Positions 26,105-34,409 of a stretch of 64,000 nt of DNA are shown one piece after another. The translations under genes and the position numbers were made by a program. The stretch's first letter is position 1. Each line of letters opens with the position of its first letter. The DNA comes from Ardenticatenaceae bacterium (GTDB lineage: Bacteria > Chloroflexota > Anaerolineae > Promineifilales > Promineifilaceae). Under the pieces are notes generated by a model. The model saw nothing but the letters and a program-made list of their open reading frames with translations. It searched no databases and was not told the DNA's origin. The DNA is taken from positions 67,415-131,414 of the forward strand of contig JACKBU010000011.1 in NCBI GenBank assembly GCA_020634395.1, read 5' to 3'.

Positions 26105-27055
26105 TTAACGGGTACTTGCCGCTGCCTCTTCCAACTGTTGGAATACGTCGGGCGTGATGTCGATGTGCAAGACTTGCCCTACCACCTGCGACCAGCCATG
26201 CACAAAATACACCCAACCATCTTCCACGCGCAAATTGCGCCTTTCAACCTGCCGCAACGCCTGGTGCATAAAATCCAGTTCGCCGCGATAGTTAAACTCC
26301 CAGGCAATCCCATTCCGGGGAAACACGCCGTCGTCGGTAACAGGTGAACCAGGGGTGTCTTTGCCCATCCCTGTGGCGTTGATGACAATGCTGCCCTCAG
26401 GCAGGGCAGCCATAAGTTCGTCGTTGTGGCGTGGATCGCTGTTTTGGATGTAGGTGACGGCGATGTCGGTATCGTAACGTGCGACCATATCACGCATATG
26501 GTCCAGCCGACCCTGGGAGCGATTGACGGTAATGAAACGCTCGGGCCGGTCGCCTTTGTTTGGCTTGTGAATGAGGTGGAGCAAGGTGGCCAGCGCCGAT
26601 CCACCCGCCCCCAGGCATAGGATGTGCCCGCCGGTATCGGCGAAGTAGTTGGGCGGGATGATGTGATCCAGGCTTAGCCCGGCGGTGATGGGATCTTTGG
26701 CGTGGCCTTCGAGACGGCCGTCTCGCTTTGAAATACTCGACAGCTCCCTCGTTACCTCGGCATACGGATCAAAATAATCAAACATATCTTCCGCCGCGGC
26801 AAACAGGTCCAACTTGTGGGTCGTCACCAGGGCGCCCAGCGAATTGGGATCATATTTTATCTGGGCCACCGTTGCCCGGTACGCTTGCGGATCATCGTGG
26901 ATTTTGTGGTCAATGCCTTCCAGCACAACTTCTGGACAGCCCAATACCTCCATCCACAATGGGAACACTTTATTGATGGAGGACTTGCCTGTTGTCACGC
27001 CCACAAAATAAAAGGTAGGTACTTCTTTGTTAACGATTTTGTATGGTTCCATCAT
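26105..27055 (-). CDS. Shikimate dehydrogenase-like (AroE family) oxidoreductase
   Basis: A 316-residue protein with the AroE two-domain plan. The substrate half has TTGKSSINKVFP (position of the SxSxSP motif) and LVTTHKLDLF with catalytic-type Lys81. The NAD(P) half has the GAGGSA loop in LCLGAGGSALATLL and the C-terminal INATGMGKDTPGSP. Shikimate pathway genes are absent here, and the gene lies inside a sugar operon. The likely substrate is therefore a cyclic polyol or sugar-derived hydroxy acid rather than shikimate. Two adjacent ATGs (27055, 27052) follow AAAGGA. The protein is somewhat longer than AroE (about 270-290). Confidence 0.75.
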   Translation of the reverse strand: MMEPYKIVNKEVPTFYFVGVTTGKSSINKVFPLWMEVLGCPEVVLEGIDHKIHDDPQAYRATVAQIKYDPNSLGALVTTHKLDLFAAAEDMFDYFDPYAEVTRELSSISKRDGRLEGHAKDPITAGLSLDHIIPPNYFADTGGHILCLGAGGSALATLLHLIHKPNKGDRPERFITVNRSQGRLDHMRDMVARYDTDIAVTYIQNSDPRHNDELMAALPEGSIVINATGMGKDTPGSPVTDDGVFPRNGIAWEFNYRGELDFMHQALRQVERRNLRVEDGWVYFVHGWSQVVGQVLHIDITPDVFQQLEEAAASTR

Positions 27056-27068
27056 AGCATCCTTTTGC

Positions 27069-28037
27069 TTAAACAATTCGGTAAAGCGGTTCATCGCCCC
27101 GGAGAACGGCCAGGCAGTCGGCCAGGGCCATGCGGCCCATGGCGTTAGTCGCGTCGTCGCTGTGCGCGCCCATGTGGGGTGTGGGGATGACTTGCGGCAG
27201 CGACAGCAGCGGGTTTTCTGTTCCGGGCGGCTCCTGGGAAAATGCATCCAGCGCGGCCCCGGCCAGGTGGCCTGTTGCCAGGGCCGTATAGAGCGCGGCT
27301 TCGTCCACCAGCTCGCCGCGGGATGTATTGATGAGATAAGCGCCGGGCTTCATCTGCTGCAAGAAATCGGCGTTGACCATCTGGCGCGTGGACGGCAAAA
27401 CCGGCAGGTGCAGTGACAGCACGTCGGCATGGGTCAGCAGGGCATCCAGGGCGGTGAGCGTGACGTGGTGTTGCCGGGCAAATGCCTCGTCGGTCACCAC
27501 ATCGTAGGCCCACACGGCGCAGTCGAAGCCGGCCAGACGCCGCGCCACCTCTTTGCCGATAGCACCCAGGCCAAGCAGGCCCACGGTCTTGCCGACCAGT
27601 GATACCCCCTTCAGGCGCGGCCAGCCACCCTGCCGCGTTTCGGCAGCGGCGGCCAGGATGGGGCGCTGCAGGTTCAGCATAAGGGCGATGGTGAGTTCGG
27701 CAACGGAGGCGGCATTTGCCCCGGGTGTATTGGTGACGATGACGCCGTGCGCGGCGGCGGCGGCGAGATCGACGTTGTTTGTACCTACGCCGTAGCGGGC
27801 GATGACGCGCAGACAGGGAGCGGACGCTACGGCCGTTTCGTTAATTTCGTCCAGCCCGGCAATGTAGCCATCCACGTCCGGCAGCAGTTCTTGCAGTTGG
27901 GCCGAGGTGAGCGGTTTGCCGGTGGTGTTGTAGGTGACGCGCCCTACGGCCGTTTCCAGTTCTGTTTTCTGGCGGGGGTCAAAACGGCCGTAAGACGTAG
28001 GCGTTACCAAAACATGGCACTCGTGGAGCGGTTTCAT
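27069..28037 (-). CDS. D-2-hydroxyacid dehydrogenase (phosphoglycerate dehydrogenase-like)
   Basis: A 322-residue NAD-dependent enzyme of the SerA/D-isomer family. It shows RVIARYGVGTNNVDLAAAA with the conserved Arg, GKTVGLLGLGAIGKEVARRL (nucleotide-binding GLGAIG), the catalytic Glu in DAFSQEPPG and His in PHMGAHS. It lacks the ACT regulatory domain of full-length SerA. It would oxidise a 2-hydroxy acid to a 2-oxo acid or the reverse. Four-base overlap with the cupin isomerase gene upstream places it firmly in the operon. It could link the sugar pathway to the 2-oxo-acid dehydrogenase encoded on the opposite arm. Confidence 0.85.
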   Translation of the reverse strand: MKPLHECHVLVTPTSYGRFDPRQKTELETAVGRVTYNTTGKPLTSAQLQELLPDVDGYIAGLDEINETAVASAPCLRVIARYGVGTNNVDLAAAAAHGVIVTNTPGANAASVAELTIALMLNLQRPILAAAAETRQGGWPRLKGVSLVGKTVGLLGLGAIGKEVARRLAGFDCAVWAYDVVTDEAFARQHHVTLTALDALLTHADVLSLHLPVLPSTRQMVNADFLQQMKPGAYLINTSRGELVDEAALYTALATGHLAGAALDAFSQEPPGTENPLLSLPQVIPTPHMGAHSDDATNAMGRMALADCLAVLRGDEPLYRIV

Positions 28038-28621
28038 GGCACGGCCGTTCGCTCCCAGCGCGGATTATCCACAACTGCCGGCTGCCCCTCTTGCTCGACG
28101 ATCAGTTTGCGGAAACCTTGCTGTTCGATTGTGCCATAGTCGTGGCCCGCGTTCCCCGGGTAAATAAAAAACGTGATGAGATCTTCGTCCGGGCTGACGT
28201 TAACGGAGCGGTGCGCCCAGCGCGGCAGCACATACAGCACGCGACCGGGACTCAGCGCTTCCACAGCCCATTCCCCTTCTGGCGTTTCCATCACCATGTA
28301 CCCCTGTCCTTTCAGGCAGTAGTACACCTCGCCTGTTTCCAGAACCTCATGAAAATGCCCTTTGGTCATGTGATATTCGCTGCCCACCTTGCCGGGATGG
28401 ACGATGGAGATGCCGTGCTGCAGTTCTCCAGGCTGAACGGGCCGCTGCAGTTCATATACCTCGTACAGCAGCGGGTTAGCGGCGTTCAGCAGCGCTTCAT
28501 AAGCCGCCTCATCTAGAAACTGTCCTTTCATCGCGCTGAGACGGCGCTGGATATGGTTGTCGAACTCCGAGGGAACGAAGTCTGGACTGTTGAGATTAAA
28601 GGTAAAGGGTACTGCTTTCAC
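28034..28621 (-). CDS. Cupin-type glucose-6-phosphate isomerase
   Basis: The 195-residue protein matches the archaeal/bacterial cupin phosphoglucose isomerase family. It has the metal site EYHMTKGHFH with His89, His91 and Glu98 in TGEVYYCLKG, and His137 in PRWAHRSVN, on a double-stranded beta-helix fold. The enzyme interconverts glucose 6-phosphate and fructose 6-phosphate using a bound divalent metal. It overlaps both neighbours by four bases. In this operon the true substrate could be another sugar phosphate, since cupin isomerases of this type have been recruited widely. Confidence 0.85.
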   Translation of the reverse strand: MKAVPFTFNLNSPDFVPSEFDNHIQRRLSAMKGQFLDEAAYEALLNAANPLLYEVYELQRPVQPGELQHGISIVHPGKVGSEYHMTKGHFHEVLETGEVYYCLKGQGYMVMETPEGEWAVEALSPGRVLYVLPRWAHRSVNVSPDEDLITFFIYPGNAGHDYGTIEQQGFRKLIVEQEGQPAVVDNPRWERTAVP

Positions 28622-29574
28622 GAATGGGACTCCTTTTTGTGGGGGACAGCCAGGCGGCGGGCAATGTTCCCCCCCGTGAGATTATTTATGGTTGCCGCTG
28701 GCAGTTCCATATTTGCCAGACGGGAGCGAATTTGGGTAACAAAAGCGGCCAGTCCCGGCTGCCCGCCCATCGTTTGCCACATGTGGCTGTAGGCCATGTC
28801 TGTGGCCAGGACAATTTGGGTTTCCAGCCCGGCCGCTATCATCTTTTCCAGCAGAGGCCAGACGGCCGTTTCCGGATCATACTTGCTGCGATAAAAGGTA
28901 TCATATTCCAACATCGCGCCTGTCTGGGCGATCGCCTTATGGAAGCCAAAATCCGGCCGTTTGTCAACATGGCAGAAAACCAGCCGCTGCGGATCAACTT
29001 GCTGGGCGAGGAAAAACTCCAGAAAGGCTTCGACGGCCAGACCCTTCTCCGTATGCATTTCTATGGCGCAACCCGTAGCCCGGCAGGCGGCCGCAGCGGC
29101 CTCCAACAAGTGGCGGGGTGTCTGTTCAAAACTAGCCTCTCCGGCAATTTTCAGGAAACCGGCGCGAACTGGGGTAGCTGTGTCCTGTGTTTCGTATAGG
29201 GATTCCAGCAGCTCGCCAACAAACAGATCGGATGCGGCTTCTGCCGTCATCTGCCACAGCATGGGGTGGGGAGGGTAGTAGCGCCGCAGATGAAAGCCGG
29301 TGCAGGCCACTACGTGAACGCCGCTGTCGTGAGAGAGTTGGGCCAGATAACGGCCGTTTCGGCCACATCCCCCTGGCTGGCAGTCCACAATAGTTCCGCC
29401 GCCCGCTGCCCGGTACTGCTGCAGTTCCTGCCGGATGGCGGCTTCGTCATTGAGCACCGGTGCCTCCGGGTCGGCGCCGGCTACCGGCTCGATCCACAAA
29501 TGATTATGCCCATCGGTGATGCCCAGGGCTTCCGGCGCCAACGGCCCTAAAACGGTTGTAACCAGTTCGTCCAT
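28618..29574 (-). CDS. Phosphotriesterase-family metal hydrolase (probable sugar lactonase)
   Basis: A 318-residue amidohydrolase-superfamily TIM barrel of the PTE/Php group. The binuclear metal ligands are visible: DGHNH (His23, His25), carboxylated-type Lys142 in GFLKIAG, His174 in IEMHTEKG, His202 in FCHVDKRPD and Asp259 in LATDM. Many relatives hydrolyse sugar lactones or phosphosugar lactones, which fits a place directly after a zinc alcohol dehydrogenase and near Gfo/Idh dehydrogenases that produce lactones. It starts 1 bp after the dehydrogenase stop. Organophosphate hydrolysis is unlikely as the physiological role. Confidence 0.85.
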   Translation of the reverse strand: MDELVTTVLGPLAPEALGITDGHNHLWIEPVAGADPEAPVLNDEAAIRQELQQYRAAGGGTIVDCQPGGCGRNGRYLAQLSHDSGVHVVACTGFHLRRYYPPHPMLWQMTAEAASDLFVGELLESLYETQDTATPVRAGFLKIAGEASFEQTPRHLLEAAAAACRATGCAIEMHTEKGLAVEAFLEFFLAQQVDPQRLVFCHVDKRPDFGFHKAIAQTGAMLEYDTFYRSKYDPETAVWPLLEKMIAAGLETQIVLATDMAYSHMWQTMGGQPGLAAFVTQIRSRLANMELPAATINNLTGGNIARRLAVPHKKESHS

Positions 29575-29575
29575 G

Positions 29576-30619
29576 TTACGGCTCCAGGGAAACTCTTAGA
29601 TTTTGGCCGTCGGCTGCGGCGGCAAAGGCGGCCACGGCGTCGGCCAGGGCGAACCGCGCGGTGATCAGGGGTGTCAGCTCCAGCAGCCCGGAGTTTACGA
29701 TGTCGGCCGCGCGCAGACAGTCATAGGTGCTGCACGCCGTCGTGCCGGTGACGATCAGCTCTTTGTAATGCACCGTGTTGGCGTTGAAGCGGATGATCGG
29801 ATCGTCTTTGGGCAGCCCGCCAAACAGGTTGATGCGCCCGCCGACGGCCGTTATTTCCAGCGCGGCTTCCTGTGCTACCTTGGAAGGAGCCGCGACGATG
29901 ACGACATCTGCGCCACGGCCGTCGCTTTCTGCCAGCACGACTTCGCGCAAATCTTCGGACACCGGGTCTACTACCCGATCTGCACCCAGTGTCTGGGCCT
30001 GTGCCCGCCGTCCGGCAGCCGGTTCGCTGACGATAGTACGCAGTGCCCCGCGCAAATTAGCCAGCTTCATGTGCAAAATGCCGATTGGCCCGGCTCCCAT
30101 CACTACCACGACGTCGCCGGCGTGGACGTTGACGGCGTTTTGGCCGCGCAGGACGCAGGCCAGCGGCTCAATCAGCGCCGCTACGGCCGGATCAATCGCT
30201 TCGTCGACGGGTATCAGGTTGCCCTGCTGAATAGCGAGGGCGGGCACGCGCAGGTACTCGGCGAATGCGCCATCGAGGTTGATGCCAATGGCCTGAAATT
30301 CGGGATCCATGTTATTGTTGCCGGAGATGGTGGCCCGGTGACGGCCGTTGCCCATATTGGGGGCCACAAACACACGCTGCCCAGTTGCATACCCCGCCAC
30401 GTCGCGGCCCAGGGCGGCAATCGTCCCCACCACTTCGTGCCCCGGAATACGCACCGCGCCCGGCGGATAATGGCGATGCCCGCCTTTGTAGATGCGTAAA
30501 TCAGTGCCGCAGATGTTGGCGTTCAGCACCTTGATCAGCGCTTCGTCCGGCCCAATTTCTGGGCACGGCCGTTCCTCTACGCGAATGTCTTCAGGTCCGT
30601 GATAGACGGCAGCTAACAT
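29576..30619 (-). CDS. Zinc-dependent alcohol/polyol dehydrogenase
   Basis: A 347-residue medium-chain dehydrogenase. The catalytic zinc ligands lie in NICGTDLR (Cys) and IPGHEVVG (His-Glu). The NAD site is VVVMGAGPIGILHMKLA. The structural four-Cys zinc loop is missing, replaced by APNMGNGRHRATISGN, which groups it with sorbitol dehydrogenase-like enzymes that keep only the catalytic zinc. It would oxidise a secondary alcohol of a sugar or polyol. ATG 30619 follows GGAGAACC, and the gene starts about 20 bp after the Gfo/Idh gene. Confidence 0.87.
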   Translation of the reverse strand: MLAAVYHGPEDIRVEERPCPEIGPDEALIKVLNANICGTDLRIYKGGHRHYPPGAVRIPGHEVVGTIAALGRDVAGYATGQRVFVAPNMGNGRHRATISGNNNMDPEFQAIGINLDGAFAEYLRVPALAIQQGNLIPVDEAIDPAVAALIEPLACVLRGQNAVNVHAGDVVVVMGAGPIGILHMKLANLRGALRTIVSEPAAGRRAQAQTLGADRVVDPVSEDLREVVLAESDGRGADVVIVAAPSKVAQEAALEITAVGGRINLFGGLPKDDPIIRFNANTVHYKELIVTGTTACSTYDCLRAADIVNSGLLELTPLITARFALADAVAAFAAAADGQNLRVSLEP

Positions 30620-30638
30620 AGTTGGTTCTCCATGAATG

Positions 30639-31700
30639 TTATGCCTGCCAGGGCACCGGCAGTGCCGGGTCCATGATTTCATCCAGGCGCACCGGGCGGC
30701 CTTCCAACATAGATTTCGTGCCGGCCAGGACGGAGGCGACAGCCCAACGGCCGTCTTCGCCCCCCACGCGCGGCTTTTGCCCGGTTTGTACGCACTCAAC
30801 AAAGTGTTGGATTTCGTGGATGTAGGCCCAGGCGAAGCGCTCCGGCCAGCGCCGGTAGATCGGCGTCACCAGTCCCTGGTCGCGGTTGATGCAGACCACC
30901 ACGTCCATGCCCTGCATCGAGCCAATCTGCATGATGCCCTGCTTACCGATAATTTCCACCCGCGCGTCGTAGCCGTAATCGCAGGGGCAAACGCCGGAGA
31001 TGCTGCCCAGCGCTCCGGATTCAAATTTGAGGGTGGCAAACATGTTGTCGTAGAAGTGCTCAGCGTGGGCGCCGCGTTCTGCTCCCTTGAAATTGGCCGT
31101 CTCCAGGTAGATGCGCTGCGGATTAGACCCCATCAGCCAGCGCACGCAGTCCAGGTCGTGGCTGTTCACTTCGGCGATCATGCCGTTGGAGGTGCGAATG
31201 TCGTTGGCCCAGGCGGGCGGCAGCCCTGGCCCGTGGGTGAGCGATTTGATGAGCATCGGCTCGCCAATTTCCCCGGCGAAGAGGCGCTCGGCGGCGGCGA
31301 CGAACTCCGGATCGAAGCGGCGCATGAAGCCCAGCTGTAGAATCAGGCCGCGCCCTTCCGTGGCAGCGATGATGTCGTCGCATTCGGCCAGGTTCATCGC
31401 CATCGGCTTTTCCAGAAAGACGTGTTTGCCATGTTCGGCGGCCAGCAGGGCCAGTTCGCGGTGGGTGAAGGTGGGCGTGGTGATGACGACGGCCTCGAAA
31501 TCGGCTTTGTCCAGGGCTGCGGCGAGGGTGGGGAAACGGCCGTCGATGCCAAATTCATCCCCTGTTTCGTGCAGCATGTTCGCCGCCGGGTCAACCAGGG
31601 CGACCACATCGCCATCGGGCACATAACGCTTCAGTGTGCCGGAATGCAGCTTGCCCACGCGCCCGGCGCCAATCATGCAAATTCGCACTTGTTGACTCAT
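30639..31700 (-). CDS. Gfo/Idh/MocA-family oxidoreductase (inositol dehydrogenase-like)
   Basis: A 353-residue NAD(P)-dependent sugar oxidoreductase. It has an N-terminal Rossmann domain with CMIGAGRVGKLHSGTL, the catalytic-type Lys in GKHVFLEKPM, and a C-terminal alpha/beta domain with the dyad region EVNSHDLDCVRWLMG. The arrangement matches myo-inositol 2-dehydrogenase and related lactone-forming dehydrogenases. It lies directly after the FGGY kinase gene (25-bp gap) and before the zinc dehydrogenase, so it probably acts on the imported sugar or its epimer. It is distinct in sequence from the other two Gfo/Idh proteins of the island. Confidence 0.88.
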   Translation of the reverse strand: MSQQVRICMIGAGRVGKLHSGTLKRYVPDGDVVALVDPAANMLHETGDEFGIDGRFPTLAAALDKADFEAVVITTPTFTHRELALLAAEHGKHVFLEKPMAMNLAECDDIIAATEGRGLILQLGFMRRFDPEFVAAAERLFAGEIGEPMLIKSLTHGPGLPPAWANDIRTSNGMIAEVNSHDLDCVRWLMGSNPQRIYLETANFKGAERGAHAEHFYDNMFATLKFESGALGSISGVCPCDYGYDARVEIIGKQGIMQIGSMQGMDVVVCINRDQGLVTPIYRRWPERFAWAYIHEIQHFVECVQTGQKPRVGGEDGRWAVASVLAGTKSMLEGRPVRLDEIMDPALPVPWQA

Positions 31701-31725
31701 TGAAGTTTGTCTCCTCGGTCTAAAT

Positions 31726-33261
31726 CTAATGAACAAAAAAATCTCGTAATGCCGCTTGCAGGGTAATGTGTCTGGCTACCAGCGGCTGGTAGAGGGCGTA
31801 CACGGCCGTATCAGGCTGCAGCGGCTCGTCGGCCGGTTGGGCATGGCGCGCTGCCACCTCCGCTAAATCATCAAAAATACCTGCCGCCTTGCCGGCGATC
31901 ATGGCGCTGCCCCAACTGCCGAACTCCGTGCGCTGCAGCCGCTGGTAGGGCACGCCCAGCACATCGGCCTTGATCTGGTTCCAAACGTTGTTGCGCGCCC
32001 CGCCGCCAATGGCCCGCGTTTCGGTCAGGGCCAGATTGGGCACGGCCTGGCGCAAAATGCGCAGGTAATAGGCATATTCGTAGGCAATGCTCTCCAAAAT
32101 GGAGCGGGCAAAATGCGCCTGCTGGTGGCTCCACGAGAAACCGATCCAGGCGCCGCGCATTTCCGGCGTAGCCGGGCAAATACGCCCGCCCAGGTGCGGC
32201 GAGAAAAACAGTCCCTCCGAACCGGGTGGCACCTGGGCAGCCAGATCGATCATGCGGTCGTACAGGTCATAGGTCCAGCCTTGCAGTTCACCGTGCAGGG
32301 TGTTGAAGAAATGGTCACGAAACCAGCGCAGCGCCTGCCCGCCGCCGCCGATATAGGCCAGCGGGTTCCACAGGCCGGGAATGACCGAGCGCATGGTGAG
32401 CAGCGCCCGATTTTCCACGTCGGCGAAGTAGGTGTCGGTGGAGGCGGCCAGCACGGAGGCGGTTCCGGCGACGTCGAACAACATGCCGGGCCGGACGACA
32501 CCCGCGCCGAGAGCGTTGGCGGCTGTGTCGCCGCAGCCGGCGGCGATGAGTGTGCCAGGAGCCAGCCCAAATTCGGCCGCTGCCTGCTCTGTTACTTCGC
32601 CGACGACGTGCCAGGGTTCAACGATGCGCGGCAGTTTGGCCTGATCGATGCCCAGGTCTGTGCAGAGTTCATCGGACCACGTACCGTTTTGGGCGTCGCT
32701 GAGAGCGGTAAAGTGCAGAAAGGTGTAGTCGATAAACGCTTCGTCGGCTGAAAGCCCGGCCATGCGTCCGGCGACGTAGGCAGAGGGCATGAGGAATTTG
32801 GCGATACGGCCGTATTCCTGCGGCCGTTCCTCCTTCCACCACAAAATTTTTGGCCCATGATCACAGGTAGGGGGACAGCCCGTGAGCCGGGTAACCTGTT
32901 CGCCAAAGTGGGCGTCGATGTATTCGATGTACGGCTGGCAGCGCATGTCCAACCAGGAATCGAAGCGGGTAGCAGCCTGGTAGTTTTCGTCGATAGCGCC
33001 GACGCCGGCCATCTGGCTGTCGAAGGCCAGGCTGGCGATTTGCCGGGGGTCGATGCCGCTTTCTTGCACGCATTGGCGGATGGTTTGTGCGGCCGTGCGG
33101 TAGAAATCTTCGTTTTCCTGCTCTACGACGCCGGGCTTGGGATAATAAAGCGGGACTTCGGCCACGGCTTCGGCCACGAGACGGCCGTCGGCTGTATATA
33201 GGGCTGCTTTGGTACTGCTGGTTCCTAAATCAACGCCTAGTAGATAGGTCGTATTCATCAT
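31726..33261 (-). CDS. FGGY-family carbohydrate kinase (xylulokinase-like)
   Basis: A 511-residue sugar kinase. The N-terminal ATPase half starts LLGVDLGTSSTKAALY and has the substrate segment ASLAFDSQMAG. The C-terminal half carries AAGCGDTAANALGAG, FDVAGTASVLA and the adenosine motif ETRAIGGGARNNVWNQIKAD, close to the FGGY signature of XylB-type kinases. It phosphorylates a ketopentose or similar sugar with ATP. The likely substrates are the ketoses made by the TIM-barrel isomerases encoded upstream. A candidate GntR operator lies 34 bp before its start, suggesting an internal promoter. Confidence 0.9.
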   Translation of the reverse strand: MMNTTYLLGVDLGTSSTKAALYTADGRLVAEAVAEVPLYYPKPGVVEQENEDFYRTAAQTIRQCVQESGIDPRQIASLAFDSQMAGVGAIDENYQAATRFDSWLDMRCQPYIEYIDAHFGEQVTRLTGCPPTCDHGPKILWWKEERPQEYGRIAKFLMPSAYVAGRMAGLSADEAFIDYTFLHFTALSDAQNGTWSDELCTDLGIDQAKLPRIVEPWHVVGEVTEQAAAEFGLAPGTLIAAGCGDTAANALGAGVVRPGMLFDVAGTASVLAASTDTYFADVENRALLTMRSVIPGLWNPLAYIGGGGQALRWFRDHFFNTLHGELQGWTYDLYDRMIDLAAQVPPGSEGLFFSPHLGGRICPATPEMRGAWIGFSWSHQQAHFARSILESIAYEYAYYLRILRQAVPNLALTETRAIGGGARNNVWNQIKADVLGVPYQRLQRTEFGSWGSAMIAGKAAGIFDDLAEVAARHAQPADEPLQPDTAVYALYQPLVARHITLQAALRDFFVH

Positions 33262-33294
33262 CTAGCCTACTTTTGCCTTCAGTCTAATCCAACC

Positions 33295-33313
33295 TGTAAT
33301 CCTGTGATTACAA
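33295..33313. promoter_or_regulatory. Candidate GntR operator upstream of the FGGY kinase
   Basis: TGTAAT-CCTGTG-ATTACA (33295-33312) is a perfect 6-bp inverted repeat. The stretch ATCCTGTGATTACAA (33299-33313) matches 14 of 15 bases with the site in front of the leftward GntR gene (44325-44339). The rest of the 33262-33453 gap shows no gene. Confidence 0.6.
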
Positions 33314-33453
33314 GTTGTGCCGAGTAAGAAAAGAGAATGGGTAGTAAAGTAGTAAAAGCATGGATTCACGGGATGTTTGAGAAAAAGAACCATAGGCCGA
33401 AAAGGGTTGGATGTGGGCAGCAGAATGATCAGCCTATGGACAAACGGCCGTGT

Positions 33454-34284
33454 CTAAAGTAGCCGCGAAAGATGCTCGAAGCTGCGAATAGCTTCTGGCA
33501 CCGTGCCGCATTCCACGCTGAATACAATGTCGTGGTCCTGAGCAACCGGTTTGACAATGTCAATGACCCGCTGCCAGTCCACCACGCCTTCACCGCAGGC
33601 ACAGCCGACCGGCGTGCCGGTTACTTTGCCGCGCTCCGCTTCGCCTTGCTGCAGGCTGATGTCCTTGGCGTGTAAGTGCACCAACCGGTCGCGCACGTGT
33701 TCCAGCCAATCATATGGATCGGAACCGCCAGCCAGATAGCTGTTGCCCGTATCGTAGTTAATGCCAATGGCCGGAGAGTGGACCAGGTTATAGATAGCAT
33801 CCAGGCCATCAGGTGTTTTGCTATATTGCTGGTGGGGTTCCAAACCGATTTTGATGCCATGCCGCTCGGCTACCATGGATGCTTCCGTGAGGGTGTAGGT
33901 CATCAGCTGGAAATCCATTTCCTTGCTGGTCCAGGCAGGTTTGGGACCCTCGTCGGTATTGACGACGGGGGCGCCCGCGTCAGCAGCCCAGCGAATGGCC
34001 ATCTTCAGATACTCCACGCTAATTTCCGGCTTGCACAGTGGGGTGTGCGAAGACAGACCAGACAGTTTGATGTTGTGCTTCATGCACAGGTCCCGTACCC
34101 AGAGGGGATCATCATACATCGAGACGGAATGGAAATAACCGGCCTCGCTTAGCAGTTCACGGCCGATATGGACCATCGGTTCGATGTATTCGTAGCCGAT
34201 TTCGGCGGCTTTGGCGACTCCCCAGGCAAAAGGTTTGTCGTGATGGCGCACAAATTCCATGTTAACGCCTAGTTTGATTGCCAT
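33454..34284 (-). CDS. Sugar isomerase/epimerase, TIM barrel (xylose isomerase-like)
   Basis: A 276-residue AP-endonuclease-2/xylose-isomerase-like barrel. Metal-site motifs appear in order: IGLEPHQQYS (Glu), GINYDTGNSYLAGG (Asp), RLVHLHAKDI (His, Asp) and FSVECG (Glu). These enzymes move carbonyl groups or epimerise sugars using Mn2+ or Mg2+. The shared DTGN and HxHxKD pattern with the neighbouring barrel at 34410-35285 makes the two paralogues. They are separated by a hairpin-forming repeat. Substrate unknown. Confidence 0.85.
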   Translation of the reverse strand: MAIKLGVNMEFVRHHDKPFAWGVAKAAEIGYEYIEPMVHIGRELLSEAGYFHSVSMYDDPLWVRDLCMKHNIKLSGLSSHTPLCKPEISVEYLKMAIRWAADAGAPVVNTDEGPKPAWTSKEMDFQLMTYTLTEASMVAERHGIKIGLEPHQQYSKTPDGLDAIYNLVHSPAIGINYDTGNSYLAGGSDPYDWLEHVRDRLVHLHAKDISLQQGEAERGKVTGTPVGCACGEGVVDWQRVIDIVKPVAQDHDIVFSVECGTVPEAIRSFEHLSRLL

Positions 34285-34306
34285 GTCTTTTCCTTTTTAG
34301 GTAACT

Positions 34307-34379
34307 GTTAGTTAGTTGGTTGGTGAGTTGGTTGGTTAGCTGGCGGAAAACCAACCATCAAACTAACCAACAAACAAAC
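34307..34379. repeat. TTGGTT-type intergenic inverted repeat, copy 1
   Basis: A run of GTTA/GTTGG units (34307-34343) is followed, after CGGAAAA, by its approximate complement built of CCAAC/AAACTAACC units (34351-34379). It can fold into a long imperfect hairpin between two TIM-barrel genes. It belongs to the same family as 41338-41419, 52714-52834 and 53819-53927. Confidence 0.8.
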
Positions 34380-34409
34380 TTCTCCCGATAGTCTTAGCCG
34401 TAACTTCTC

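Noticed and set aside
28618..29574. Organophosphate-degrading phosphotriesterase
   Set aside because: The metal ligands fit the wider PTE family, but the operon context points to a lactonase-like role on sugars.
34307..34379. CRISPR-like or transposon end
   Set aside because: The units are too short and variable, there are no unique spacers of constant length, no cas or transposase gene and no target-site duplication.
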